NCBI RefSeq assembly: GCF_009687865.1
Contig: NZ_BLAE01000019.1
Coordinates: forward strand, 93,481 to 157,480
Direction of reading: 5' to 3'
From: Acrocarpospora macrocephala
GTDB lineage: Bacteria; Actinomycetota; Actinomycetes; Streptosporangiales; Streptosporangiaceae
Length of the DNA: 64,000 nt
Shown: positions 41,656 through 50,462 of the stretch, piece after piece
Numbering within the stretch: the first letter of the stretch is position 1
How the letters are laid out: each line of letters starts with the position of its first letter
Program-made: the position numbers and the translations under genes
The notes under the pieces: model-generated
Database searches by the model: none
The model's input: the letters and a program-made list of their open reading frames with translations, nothing else
What the model was told of the DNA's origin: nothing

Positions 41656-42600
41656 ATGCCAGTCACTCGGGTCCACGTGCTCGTCCTCCCCGCGGTCAAC
41701 GTGCTCGATCTGTCCGGACCGGTGCAGGTGCTGCACACCGCGAATCATCACGGCGGGCGGTACGAGATCGGGTTCGTGGCCTCGCGGCTTGAGGAGCGCT
41801 CGGCGCAGGGCCTGGCGCTGGCCGGCCTCGCCCCGCTCCCCGCTGTGGATTCCGGTGACGTCGTACTCGTTCCCGGACCGGACCTCACGCAGCGGCTCGA
41901 CGTCGACGCGGAGACGATCGACTGGGTGCGTCGTGCGGACGTGGCCGGAGCGACGTTCGTGTCGATCTGCACGGGTGCCCTCGTCCTCGGCGATGCCGGC
42001 CTGCTCGATGGACGACGGTGCACGAGCCACTGGAGCGTGATCGAACCGATGCGCGAGCGCTACCCGGCCGCGCGCGTCGACGACTCCGTTCTCTTCGTCC
42101 GGGACGGGCACGTGGCAACGAGCGCGGGTGTCGCCTCCGGAATCGACCTCGCACTCGCCATCGTGGAGACGGACCTCGGCCCGACGGTCGCCGCCGCGGT
42201 TGCAAGAGAGCTTGTCGTCTACGTCCGGCGTAACGGATCCTCCGCGCCGCTCAGCCCGTTCCTCGACCGTCGCGACCACCTCGACCCCGTCGTTCACCGG
42301 GTCCAGCAGCTGCTCGCCGACGACTTCGCCTCGCCGCACACGCTGCCCGACCTCGCACGCGCCGCGCACGTATCGGTCCGCGCGCTCACCAACGCGTTCG
42401 TCGCCGCGACGGGCGTGACACCGCTGCAGTACCAGCAGGACCTCCGTCTCGGCCACGCGGAGACACTCCTTGTGACGACCGACCGGCCGATCGAGCAGAT
42501 CGCCCACGACTGCGGGTACGGCGACGCGCGGCACTTCCGTCGCCTCTTCGCGCACCGGCACGGGGTGTCGCCACGCGCCTTCCGCGCAGCCACCTCCTGA
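41656..42600 (+). CDS. GlxA-type AraC regulator with DJ-1/PfpI domain
   Basis: The protein has 314 residues. The N-terminal DJ-1/PfpI-like domain (VHVLVLPAVNVLDLSGPVQVL, FVSICTGALVLGDAGLLDGRRCTSHW) keeps the nucleophile-elbow Cys in SICTGA. The C-terminal AraC helix-turn-helix pair is complete (HTLPDLARAAHVSVRALTNAFVAATGVTP, IEQIAHDCGYGDARHFRRLFAHRHG). The next gene, 36 bp downstream, encodes another DJ-1-domain protein and is a likely target. Confidence 0.92.
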   Translation: MPVTRVHVLVLPAVNVLDLSGPVQVLHTANHHGGRYEIGFVASRLEERSAQGLALAGLAPLPAVDSGDVVLVPGPDLTQRLDVDAETIDWVRRADVAGATFVSICTGALVLGDAGLLDGRRCTSHWSVIEPMRERYPAARVDDSVLFVRDGHVATSAGVASGIDLALAIVETDLGPTVAAAVARELVVYVRRNGSSAPLSPFLDRRDHLDPVVHRVQQLLADDFASPHTLPDLARAAHVSVRALTNAFVAATGVTPLQYQQDLRLGHAETLLVTTDRPIEQIAHDCGYGDARHFRRLFAHRHGVSPRAFRAATS

Positions 42601-42636
42601 CCCGAACCCCGCACCGACCCGCTCGGGAGTCTCACC

Positions 42637-43992
42637 ATGCCCTCGTTCCTGCCCCGCCTGACCCGGATCGTGCTCAGCGTTCTGCTCGCGGTGGCGATCC
42701 CCGCGGCCGCCCTCGCCGCCGGGTTCACGGTCACCATGGGCCGCGACTTCGCAGTCACGCACACCGACCGCGCCGTGCCCGCGCGCGCCCGCACCTACTC
42801 CACGGATCGGATCCCGGTCGCGGTGTTGCTCGGCGCGAACGGGTCGGTTGCCACCGACGTGCTCGGCCCGTACGACGTCCTGGCCGACTCGCCCCGCTTC
42901 GACGTGTTCACCGTCTCGGTTGGTACGGACCCGGTCGCACTCTCCGGCGGCCTCACCACCATCCCCGACCACACCGTCACCGACGTCCGCGACGGGACAG
43001 CCCCCGAGCCGCGGATCGTCGTCGTCCCCGCGTTCACCGACCCCTCCGGTGCCGACGAGGCGCCCCTGCGGGATCTGATCGAACACGTGCACGACACCGG
43101 CGGCCTCGTCGTCAGCATCTGCGCCGGCGCACGCGTGCTCGCCGAGACCGACGTCCTCAACGGCCGGCGTGCCACCTCGTTCTGGTCCGACATCGACGGG
43201 CTGCGCCGGTCGCACCCGGAGACGACCTGGATCGCCGGGACACGGTGGGTGCAGGACGGCGACGTGATGACCACCGCGGGTGTCAGCTCCGGGATCATCG
43301 GCGCCCTGCACCTGGTGCAACGGTTCGCCGGCGCGGACGAAGCAGCGCGGATCGGCGCCCGGGTCGACTACCCCGGATGGGATCCGTCAACCACCACCGC
43401 CCCGGCAATCCCCGCGCAGCGCGTTTCCCCGGCCGATTACCCGTACGCGCTGAACGCGACACTGCCGTGGTTCCAGCCGACCTATGGTCTCGGCCTCACC
43501 GACGGGGTGGACGAGATCGACGTCGCCGCCGCAGCCGACCTCTACGGCGGTACCGCATTCACCGCGCACATCATCCCGGTCGCCGAGCATCCGGTCGTCA
43601 CCACCGCGCACGGCATGCGACTGCTCGCAACCCCCATCGATCACGTCGCGGGCCTCGACCGCCTCGTCGTGCCGGGCGTCGAACGGACCACCCTCGCCGT
43701 CGACGGGGCGGCGGTATTCCTGCCGCAGGCAGCCGCGCACCCCGGCGACTCCGGATTCGACCCGGTATTGCGAGACATCGCCCGTACCGACGGCCACGCC
43801 GTCGCCGCGACCGCCGCGAAGTACATCGAGTACCCCGTCCCAGCGCTGCCCGACGAGGCGCGGATCCAGTGGCGGATCCTCGGCCTGAGCGGCGCGGTGG
43901 TGCTGCTCGCCGTCCTCGGCGCGGCTGCACCCACCCTCGTCCGCCGCCTCGTACGGCGCCGCCGCCCGGCGACGGCCAACGCCCCGATGTGA
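42637..43992 (+). CDS. Membrane-anchored DJ-1/PfpI-domain protein
   Basis: The protein has 451 residues. It has an N-terminal membrane segment (about 8-32), a DJ-1/PfpI domain (IPVAVLLGANGSVATDVLGPYDVL, GGLVVSICAGARVLAETDVLNGRRAT with nucleophilic Cys), and a second, Cys-less domain of similar type (about 260-390: AHIIPVAEHPVVTTAHGMRLLATPIDHV, LVVPGVERTTL). A second membrane segment lies near 405-430, followed by a basic tail. The domains should lie outside the membrane. Cotranscription with the GlxA-type regulator is likely. The reaction is unknown. Confidence 0.85.
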   Translation: MPSFLPRLTRIVLSVLLAVAIPAAALAAGFTVTMGRDFAVTHTDRAVPARARTYSTDRIPVAVLLGANGSVATDVLGPYDVLADSPRFDVFTVSVGTDPVALSGGLTTIPDHTVTDVRDGTAPEPRIVVVPAFTDPSGADEAPLRDLIEHVHDTGGLVVSICAGARVLAETDVLNGRRATSFWSDIDGLRRSHPETTWIAGTRWVQDGDVMTTAGVSSGIIGALHLVQRFAGADEAARIGARVDYPGWDPSTTTAPAIPAQRVSPADYPYALNATLPWFQPTYGLGLTDGVDEIDVAAAADLYGGTAFTAHIIPVAEHPVVTTAHGMRLLATPIDHVAGLDRLVVPGVERTTLAVDGAAVFLPQAAAHPGDSGFDPVLRDIARTDGHAVAATAAKYIEYPVPALPDEARIQWRILGLSGAVVLLAVLGAAAPTLVRRLVRRRRPATANAPM

Positions 43993-44028
43993 TGCCGCGC
44001 ACAGCGAACTCGCTGGTTCGCCAGTTGG

Positions 44029-44316
44029 TCAGACATCGACGGCCAGGCGGACCGTCACCATGTCGCCTACCTCAAGCCCTTCGGCCTTCCGCACCCACGC
44101 CTTCACCGGAACGATGTACCGCCCATCTTTCGGGAACAGCGACGTCTTCCACCCGGTTCCCCCGATCTGCGCCGTGACCGGAATCATGCCCCAGCCGTAG
44201 GTCACGAGCCTGGAAGCCGCTTCCAGCTCACCGCACTCCTCTTCCGGAACGGTGATGAAATGCCACGGCGCCGGGCCTTTCCAGAACCACATCTCGCCGC
44301 CGAATTCCAGGTTCAT
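44029..44316 (-). CDS. DUF1905-family protein
   Basis: The protein has 95 residues from ATG 44316. FGGEMWFWKGPAPWHFITVP, GWGMIPVTAQIGGTGWKTSLFPKDGRYIVPVKAWVRKAEGLEVGDMV matches the compact beta-barrel of DUF1905, which is often found alone or with YdeI-type domains. Function unknown. Monocistronic; the 44317-44601 region upstream shows no further gene. Confidence 0.9.
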   Translation of the reverse strand: MNLEFGGEMWFWKGPAPWHFITVPEEECGELEAASRLVTYGWGMIPVTAQIGGTGWKTSLFPKDGRYIVPVKAWVRKAEGLEVGDMVTVRLAVDV

Positions 44317-44601
44317 TCGATCAGGATAGGAGCCAACCAGTTCCAGCAGACATGCTCACGTATCCAGTTGACCGGCACTCGTGGCTGTGTTCGACATCCG
44401 CTCATGCTGCGGAGCGTGAACGTCGCCTGGTTCGGAACAGTCCGGACTGTCAAGCATGTCCCGGGACACGACAACCTCGAACAGCGATGGGGCTGCCGAG
44501 GTAGGCCCTGCTGAATCACCGCCGGTTCGATCCCACCAACGTGAACGGGCGACGAGGGGGTAGGGGTCTGGTGTTTCCACTTTCACGAGGCGTTGTACGA
44601 C

Positions 44602-45984
44602 ATGGACGGTATGGGCGCCGCGTCGCGAGGTGTTCGGCGGCGTGCTGAGCAGACGCCGCCGTCGCGGGAGCGGTTCATCGATCTGCTGCGGGGGATCTCC
44701 ATCCTCGCCGTAGTCCTCGGGCACTGGCTGGTGACGGTGGTCGGCTACGGCAAGGACGGCGAGTTGACCGCCCGGTCGGCGCTGCCGGACCTGCCATGGG
44801 CGCATCCCCTCACCTGGGTGGTGCAGGTAATGCCGGTGTTCTTCTTCGTCGGCGGGTACGCCAACGCGGTATCGCTGGCCGCCGAACGCCGGCGAGGCGG
44901 GAATGCGACTGAATGGCTGCTCAATCGGAGTGGCCGGTTGATCCGCCCGACCACCACCCTGGTGCTGGTCATGGCCGGTGGCGCGCTGGTCGCCCGCCTG
45001 TTCGATGCCGCCCCCGCCCGGGTTCGTCTGGTGGTGTGGTTCGCCTCGATTCCGCTGTGGTTCCTCGTGGCGTACCTGGTCGTGGTATTGCTGACCCCGG
45101 CGATGTACGCCCTGCACCGCCGATATGGCCTGGCGGTTCCGGTGGCGCTGACCGGCCTCGTCGCTGCCGGCGACCTCGCCCGCCTTCTCGGCGAGCCGTC
45201 CTGGGGCAACGGCAACTTCCTGTTCGGCTGGCTGGCCATCCACCAGATGGGGTTCGCCTGGTACGACGGTCGGCTGGCGCCCGGTATCCGCGCAGGGCTG
45301 CCGTTGCTGTTCGGCGGGTTCGGCGCGTCGCTGCTGCTCACGCTTGTCGGCCCGTACCCAGTCAGCATGATCAATGTGCCAGGGGAGCGGCTGCACAACA
45401 TGGCACCTCCCAGCCTGGCCCTGCTGACGGTGGCCGCCGCCCAACTCGGGGCGGTGCTGCTGCTGCGTGACCGGGTTGAGCGGTGGCTGCGGCACTCGCG
45501 CGCGTGGATGGGGGTGGTCGCCGTCAATTCGGTGATCTTGACCATCTTCCTGTGGCATGTCAGCGCCGCGATCCTGCTCATAGGCGCACTGAATTTCGCG
45601 GGCGCTCTGCCCACTCCCAGCGTCGGCTCGGTGGCCTGGTACATCTGGCGGATCCCTTTGCTGATCATGAGCACTCTCATGCTCGCGCTGCTGGTCGCGA
45701 CCTTCGGATCGATCGAGTTCCGTGGCGCCCGCCAGCAAGACCGGCACCCCCGCGGGATCCCGCACAGCCTGGTCCGAGCAGCGACCCGCCCGATGCCACG
45801 CCTGGCATTGGTCGTGGCCGGGTTCGTCTGCGTCACCTTGGGCATGCTCGGCAACAGTCTGCTGCCCAGTACGAGCCCCACCCTGTTCGGGTGGCCGACC
45901 CCAGCGCTGATCGCCTACCTCTCCGGCGCGGCGGCACTGCGATTCCTCCGAGCGACACCACTGGCCACAAGCCACCGATCGTAG
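44602..45984 (+). CDS. Acyltransferase family 3 membrane protein
   Basis: The protein has 460 residues from ATG 44602 (TTG 44593 possible). The N-terminal RERFIDLLRGISILAVVLGHWL holds the Arg and His (LGHW) of acyltransferase-3 enzymes, and FFFVGGYANAVSL is the next conserved block. About ten membrane helices follow. Family members move acyl groups to sugars or cell-surface molecules. The acceptor is unknown and no glycosyltransferase neighbours it. Confidence 0.88.
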   Translation: MDGMGAASRGVRRRAEQTPPSRERFIDLLRGISILAVVLGHWLVTVVGYGKDGELTARSALPDLPWAHPLTWVVQVMPVFFFVGGYANAVSLAAERRRGGNATEWLLNRSGRLIRPTTTLVLVMAGGALVARLFDAAPARVRLVVWFASIPLWFLVAYLVVVLLTPAMYALHRRYGLAVPVALTGLVAAGDLARLLGEPSWGNGNFLFGWLAIHQMGFAWYDGRLAPGIRAGLPLLFGGFGASLLLTLVGPYPVSMINVPGERLHNMAPPSLALLTVAAAQLGAVLLLRDRVERWLRHSRAWMGVVAVNSVILTIFLWHVSAAILLIGALNFAGALPTPSVGSVAWYIWRIPLLIMSTLMLALLVATFGSIEFRGARQQDRHPRGIPHSLVRAATRPMPRLALVVAGFVCVTLGMLGNSLLPSTSPTLFGWPTPALIAYLSGAAALRFLRATPLATSHRS

Positions 45985-46301
45985 GCGTCAACTGCCAGGA
46001 ACAGCGCCACCTCCGGGTCTCCGGCGCGCGCCGTGAGCGTATGGGATCTCTCCGATATCGCACTCGGGGGTCACGATTTCCTGCCCCTGAGGATGGCTAG
46101 GCAACGTCCCGCTCTGATGCCACTGTTGTGGTAGCGAAAGGGGTGGGCACTGGACGACGTGGGCCATGAGGTGGTCTTCCCGTCATTGGTGCGGCCGGCA
46201 GGCGGTTTGACCCCCAGACGTGTTCCCATCGCGGCTAGCAACCGAGAGGGGGCAGGAGGCGCACTGACCGGCCGCCTGCGACAGACGCGTCTCAGCCCCT
46301 G
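45985..46301. other. Intergenic region without a supported gene
   Basis: Frames on both strands are short and lack starts with ribosome sites. GC content is a little lower than in the flanking genes. No repeat copies or palindromes of note were seen. Confidence 0.4.
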
Positions 46302-46520
46302 ATGTCTGTTTCCACGTTCCTCGGCGAGGCTCTTCCCGTTGGCGTCCTGTTCGGCGTATTTGTCGTACTTAGGGCCCTGATACTTCTCAGCGTGGCCCTG
46401 CCAGCCATTTGGTCCAGGTATGCCGTACGTCGCAGGGCTGCCCTTGAGGTTCTGCGCGTGCTCTCCAAGCGCGCTCCGGAGACGGAAGATCCGGGGCTTC
46501 CGCAGGAACGAGGTCCGTGA
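46302..46520 (+). CDS. Small single-pass membrane protein
   Basis: The protein has 72 residues: one hydrophobic segment (about 12-35: PVGVLFGVFVVLRALILLSVALP), then a basic helix (RYAVRRRAALEVLRVLSKRA) and an acidic tail. This design occurs in many small actinobacterial proteins of unknown role. No strong ribosome site precedes ATG 46302. Confidence 0.5.
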   Translation: MSVSTFLGEALPVGVLFGVFVVLRALILLSVALPAIWSRYAVRRRAALEVLRVLSKRAPETEDPGLPQERGP

Positions 46521-46751
46521 GGTGATGATCACGTCGGACCGCTACCGGCTTGGTGTCCGCGAACATGCGGCGCGGCCGGGCCACTGACCAGGGCCCAGCC
46601 ACCGGTGGCGGCCTCAACGACTGGTCCTCGGGACCGGTTCATCGTCTTTGTACAGCTCCTGCTATTCGAACGTGTACGCGTACACGATCACCCGTGTGTG
46701 TCCGCGTCAGGGCGTTTCGGCGTCGTGTTGAGCGAGTCCTCACCTGGACGC

Positions 46752-47567
46752 TCAGCCTGCGGAGCTGGGCAGGAAGGCTGCGGCGGCGCTGGACAAGAGC
46801 GGGCCGAGGATCGCCAGGCCGGTCTGCAGTTCGGCCAGGAGATTGCGGTCGGCTCCCAGGAGTTGCTCCAGTTTGGCGCGGTCCTCTGCCCGGGTAAGGA
46901 CCGTCGCGGCATCGTCGACGTCGGCGAGCGGCAGCAGGTCGTCGCACAGGCGGGTGGCTGCCTCCTGGAGTGCGGCGCGGGCCGGGCTGTATGCCAGGGC
47001 GACCAGCAGCGACCCGACACCCCCGAAGATCAGGACGACAGTACGGGACGGCAGCGGGACCGGGGTGGAGCCGAGCGCGAGCGTCGCCAGCGCCACCAGC
47101 GTGCCGACCGCCGCGAGCAGCCGCTGGAGCAGCCGTCGTAAGGCGATCAGAACAGCCACTCGCCTGCCAGGCCCGGGTTCCGGCAGGCGAGTCGCCCGCC
47201 GGATGCCGAGCATGGTCGCTACGGCGGGGAGCGCACCGGCGACGGCGATCACCGACAGCGCCCAGCCGCGCCCGCTCGCCGGCGCGGACGCGGACGCGGA
47301 CAGAATCACGTTGAGAACCCCGAGCAGCAGCGCGACCAGGAAAAGGGCACCGACAGGCCGGATTAACTCGCGGACGCGCACTGCGCGCAGAGCTGTCAAC
47401 TCTCTCCACCGCTCGAGGCCGTAGGCGAAGACAGTGCCGGAGGCGGCGGTGAGCGCCAGGGAGAGAGCAGCCCACACCTGCCACAACGGGGCGGTCTTCA
47501 AGGTGGAGCTCAGGACAATCACCAAGCCAAGCGCGAGAGCCACTCCGATGGCGACCGGTCGAATCAC
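46752..47567 (-). CDS. Integral membrane protein, hypothetical
   Basis: The protein has 271 residues with about six hydrophobic segments (near 4-20, 28-48, 70-90, 105-120, 150-168 and 172-190) and a helical cytoplasmic C-terminus (EAATRLCDDLLPLADVDDAATVLTRAEDRAKLEQLLGADRNLLAELQTGLA). No transport or enzyme motif is recognised. It stands alone, between a small membrane gene and gene fragments. Confidence 0.7.
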   Translation of the reverse strand: MIRPVAIGVALALGLVIVLSSTLKTAPLWQVWAALSLALTAASGTVFAYGLERWRELTALRAVRVRELIRPVGALFLVALLLGVLNVILSASASAPASGRGWALSVIAVAGALPAVATMLGIRRATRLPEPGPGRRVAVLIALRRLLQRLLAAVGTLVALATLALGSTPVPLPSRTVVLIFGGVGSLLVALAYSPARAALQEAATRLCDDLLPLADVDDAATVLTRAEDRAKLEQLLGADRNLLAELQTGLAILGPLLSSAAAAFLPSSAG

Positions 47568-47686
47568 GAGCGCACCTCCCCGGCGGCACTAGGTCCGCCC
47601 AGGGCCACGTAATATTGATCTTCAAGTACCAGCTGCATGTGTCCTGAGCTGCGAACTGAGGTTATCTCAGCGGAATAGTTCGGTCA

Positions 47687-47824
47687 GCTGGGATTTCCCA
47701 GCACCTGGCCGAGTACTACCAGAAGACCCTGGGACGCCTGGGATACCGGGTCACCTTGATCCCGCCTGGTCCAGACCTCACCGGCGTTGCCGCTCTCACG
47801 CACCCGAAGGAACCGGCAGGCTGA
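47687..47824 (+). pseudogene. C-terminal coding fragment, unidentified
   Basis: The plus frame reads AEYYQKTLGRLGYRVTLIPPGPDLTG to a TGA at 47822 with good codon use but no start nearby. It resembles the tail of a longer enzyme or transposase, but I cannot name it. It overlaps, on the opposite strand, the end of the VRGADK fragment. Confidence 0.4.
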
Positions 47825-47960
47825 TAACCCCGCAGGTCAGCAGCCGCATGCCGTCGTCATTTCCGCGTTCAAACTGCTTGTTGATCGCATCCGTGATCGC
47901 TTTGTCCGCGCCGCGAACGGCGTGGTGGTTGGTGGCCAGCACGTTGCCTTTGTGGCGAAG
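47796..47960 (-). pseudogene. C-terminal gene fragment with VRGADKAITDAI motif, copy 2
   Basis: This minus-strand tail (LATNHHAVRGADKAITDAINKQFERGNDDG) matches the fragment at 2334-2456. The upstream part runs into the 3' end of the SUKH gene, so the gene has lost its 5' portion. Function unknown. Confidence 0.45.
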
Positions 47961-47994
47961 ATCGTGACCGATCGTGGCTCCACGGCAACCCCAA

Positions 47995-48519
47995 CTACCA
48001 AGGCTGACAGTCCACTGGGGCCAAATCAGGCAGCTCGCTGTCGACGAGATCACCCGAGAACCAACCCAGCAGAAACTCCGCCATGGTCAGATCGATGACT
48101 CGCTCATCTGAATGGCGCGGCCAAATCGCCACCGGCCACCGATCAGGCTCCCCCTCGGTCAGCCAGCCCAGATGATCACCATCGATGGTGTTCCCCCACG
48201 GCAAGAAGCCACCAGGTTCCGGCCAGGCTGCAAACCGGTAGTCCGCCGGCCACTCTGCCCGGAAGGAGCGATAGCTATCACCGATTTCCCGCGCATGGAT
48301 GCCCATGGTGGCCCCGTTTCCGTCCCGCCGGGCATCTGCCACTCCCAGATACTCGGAGAATGCGACCGACCCGTAGGCGTCGATGAGCGCCACATAGTCC
48401 GCTGGCAACCTTGTGCCCAGCTCAGCGAACAGCTCTTCCCAGCTTCCCAATGCAAACAGCGGGTCGGGGGGCGGAGGCACAAGAGCGATAAGCCGCTCAA
48501 GCGCTTTTTGATCATCCAT
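47995..48519 (-). CDS. SUKH (SMI1/KNR4) family protein
   Basis: The protein has 174 residues from ATG 48519 (MDDQKALERL). A longer frame to 48714 has poor coding character before this Met. LFAELGTRLPADYVALIDAYGSVAFSEYLGV, GFLPWGNTIDGDHLGWLTEG and DRWPVAIWPRH are the SUKH core. In bacteria such proteins are often immunity partners of polymorphic toxins. No toxin gene is adjacent, so it may be an orphan immunity gene. Confidence 0.85.
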   Translation of the reverse strand: MDDQKALERLIALVPPPPDPLFALGSWEELFAELGTRLPADYVALIDAYGSVAFSEYLGVADARRDGNGATMGIHAREIGDSYRSFRAEWPADYRFAAWPEPGGFLPWGNTIDGDHLGWLTEGEPDRWPVAIWPRHSDERVIDLTMAEFLLGWFSGDLVDSELPDLAPVDCQPW

Positions 48520-48551
48520 GGGCCGACTGTAGCGAGTCGATCCGACATTCC

Positions 48552-48586
48552 AGCCTTCGGCGGGGACACTGCGGCTCCGGGACGGT
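48552..48586. repeat. Dispersed hairpin repeat, copy 3
   Basis: AGCCTTCGGCGGGGACACTGCGGCTCCGGGACGGTCG is the most diverged of the three copies and its stem has lost pairs. It lies just upstream of the SUKH gene start. The rest of 48520-48764 holds no gene. Confidence 0.45.
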
Positions 48587-48764
48587 CGCCGCGCCAGGCG
48601 TCCGGGCCGTTGAGGGCTGAGGTGGACGCCTGGCCGTCCCGACCGCCATCGATCCCGGGACCCAGGCCAAGGAAACCAGGGATGATCAGGTGGGTTCTCG
48701 GCAGCGCCGCGCATCCTTGGCCAGTTGGTGCTGAATGACTTGCGGGTACGGCTACGTTCTGCGC

Positions 48765-49124
48765 ATGGAGATTCCCGAGCTAGCCGATCTGATCTGGCTC
48801 TTCGAGGGCCAGCCGAAACGGAACCACGAGGATCTCGAATGGCCCCTTGGGCTCCATTCCTTCAGCCTCAAGCGCGGCGCGACCGAGATTCTCTTTTCAC
48901 TGGATCCGCTCGCGGGCGAGGCGTTCATCAGCCTTTTCGTTGATGTCGAGGAGGTCGCCATGCTCGGGAACCTGCGAAGGCTGGGGCGAGTGTCGGTTGA
49001 ACGTGAACCGGACTACGAAGGGCTCACGCTGTGGTTTGATATCGACAGCCAGGTGCCGATCAAGATTCAGACGAAGCCGTCCATCAGAGTGAGCTGGTAC
49101 CTGAAGAGACTCGGTGCGTGGTAA
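48765..49124 (+). CDS. Hypothetical protein, immunity-like size
   Basis: The protein has 119 residues from ATG 48765 (MEIPELADLIWLFEG); the frame extends to 48735 without a better start. Strands (HSFSLKRGATEILFSLDP, EAFISLFVDVEEVAML, VSVEREPDYEGLTLWFDI) end in KPSIRVSWYLKRLGAW. Proximity to a SUKH gene and small size suggest an immunity-type role, but no family is recognised. Confidence 0.55.
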   Translation: MEIPELADLIWLFEGQPKRNHEDLEWPLGLHSFSLKRGATEILFSLDPLAGEAFISLFVDVEEVAMLGNLRRLGRVSVEREPDYEGLTLWFDIDSQVPIKIQTKPSIRVSWYLKRLGAW

Positions 49125-49282
49125 TACAAGAGCCGTTACACCCAGGGTCAACCAATTGATCGTTTCACCATTGGCATGACATTAAGCCCGGTAACGAGAG
49201 GTCAGCCGCTCCTTACGCTTCGAAAGAACTATGATGGAAATATCATCCCCTGAACCCGAAGAACATGAGTTACTGAACACCG

Positions 49283-49591
49283 ATGAGTGAAATCTACGAG
49301 AAATGGCTCAGGGAGTACATCCGGGTGGAGAAGGATCCTCGATCCTTGAGGACCCGGCCCTGTCCCAGCTGCGGTCAGCCGGCCCTTCGACTGCTGTTCG
49401 TCGTCCATAAGACGGATCGGTCGATCGGCTGGGCGAAATTCTGGTGCGACAACTGCAGGAAGGGAGTCTTCTTCTCCCGCGTGAGCGTGCCCGACTGGGG
49501 TGAACGCGTCACCATGGAGGAGCGCCGAGCCGTTCCCAGCGAAGAGTTGCCGGGATACGAAATCATCCCTCCCACGACCTATTCGGATTGA
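49283..49591 (+). CDS. Zinc-ribbon hypothetical protein
   Basis: The protein has 102 residues from ATG 49283. A Cys4 ribbon (CPSCGQPALRLLF ... FWCDNCRKGVFFSRV) sits in the centre, with an acidic head and a Pro-rich tail. It may be a small nucleic-acid or protein-binding module, or an immunity-like protein. The upstream 49125-49282 DNA is relatively AT-rich with no gene. Confidence 0.65.
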   Translation: MSEIYEKWLREYIRVEKDPRSLRTRPCPSCGQPALRLLFVVHKTDRSIGWAKFWCDNCRKGVFFSRVSVPDWGERVTMEERRAVPSEELPGYEIIPPTTYSD

Positions 49592-49691
49592 CCGCGGCTC
49601 CGGCGCCTTTCTGTATGAAGAGCGCAATGCGTTGTCCTGCCTGGCGTCCGTGCTCGGCGCCAGTCACATCACGAACTCAGGGAGATGCGAC

Positions 49692-49723
49692 GTCTCGGGC
49701 GTTGGAAGTCCAGCGTCCGAGAC
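49692..49723. terminator. Possible bidirectional terminator hairpin
   Basis: GTCTCGG (49692-49698) and CCGAGAC (49717-49723) can pair around an 18-base loop between two convergent genes. The stem is short and no T-tract follows, so support is modest. Confidence 0.35.
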
Positions 49724-49743
49724 TCCGCGCATAAGCGACAGCC

Positions 49744-50052
49744 CTATGGGCCGGGTGGGGGCGTAAGTATCGAATGAGTTCCGATCCGCCGCCACACGCC
49801 GTGAGGTTCGCCAGGGATCTGTTCCTCTCCGTAGCTGAAAGTGGCCCGACCGTCACCGTCCCAAGTCATCTCAAAGACGCCGGGATGAGCGGTGACGCCC
49901 TTCACCCGCAGCCCTGGACGGAAGGGGCGCTCTGGAGCGGCCAGATCAGGAACGAACGTCTCCATCACGACCTTGCGGAACAGAGCCTGTCGCGGCTCGG
50001 AGAGCTTCTTCCAGTCTCGCTCGAATCGCGGCGTGGTCTCGAAGGTCGGCAT
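49744..50052 (-). CDS. RelE/ParE-like toxin partner
   Basis: The protein has 102 residues from ATG 50052, overlapping the antitoxin stop (TGATG). RFERDWKKLSEPRQALFRKVV, FRPGLRVKGV, GVFEMTWDGDGRATFSYG and WRRIGTHSI follow the order of RelE/ParE-fold toxins of actinobacterial AbrB-linked pairs. Basic residues along the last strand could cut or bind mRNA on ribosomes. Activity is unproven. Confidence 0.8.
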   Translation of the reverse strand: MPTFETTPRFERDWKKLSEPRQALFRKVVMETFVPDLAAPERPFRPGLRVKGVTAHPGVFEMTWDGDGRATFSYGEEQIPGEPHGVWRRIGTHSILTPPPGP

Positions 50053-50387
50053 CAGTCGTCCGCCGCCCCCAGCTTGTCCAGGTGAGCGAACATGTCCTCC
50101 GCGGACTCGTGCTTGGTCCCTCGCTCAAGCCTGATGTCCTCATCCGCCTCCCGCTCCCCCGCCAACCACTCCGGAGCAAAGAACCATGCCTGATCAGTGG
50201 GAATGGAGATGTAACCCCGCACAGTGATGGTGCCATCGTCCAGGACCGCGAACTCCACCTCATCACCCTCACCGATATGGAGTGCCTGGCGGACCTCCTC
50301 TGGCAGGGTGAGCTGCGACTTCGCGCGAACCTTTGCGCGAGCCCTCAACCGCGGCTCCTGCGGTACCTTGCCTGCGAGCGTCGCCAC
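50052..50387 (-). CDS. AbrB/MazE-type antitoxin
   Basis: The protein has 111 residues. The swapped-hairpin domain KVRAKSQLTLPEEVRQALHIGEGDEVEFAVLDDGTITVRGY is a standard AbrB/SpoVT fold that binds DNA as a dimer. The acidic tail (GEREADEDIRLERGTKHESAEDMFAHLD) would cover the toxin. It is the first gene of the pair and probably autoregulates it. Confidence 0.9.
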   Translation of the reverse strand: MATLAGKVPQEPRLRARAKVRAKSQLTLPEEVRQALHIGEGDEVEFAVLDDGTITVRGYISIPTDQAWFFAPEWLAGEREADEDIRLERGTKHESAEDMFAHLDKLGAADD

Positions 50388-50462
50388 GACCCACCTCCAT
50401 CACGCATTCGGATTCTCCGATAATCCGACTCTACCCGCACATGCAATCAGCTACGCATCTGC

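Noticed and set aside
41362-43320. Minus-strand open frame of 652 codons
   Set aside because: It is antisense to the GlxA-type regulator and DJ-1 protein genes, whose motifs are unmistakable.
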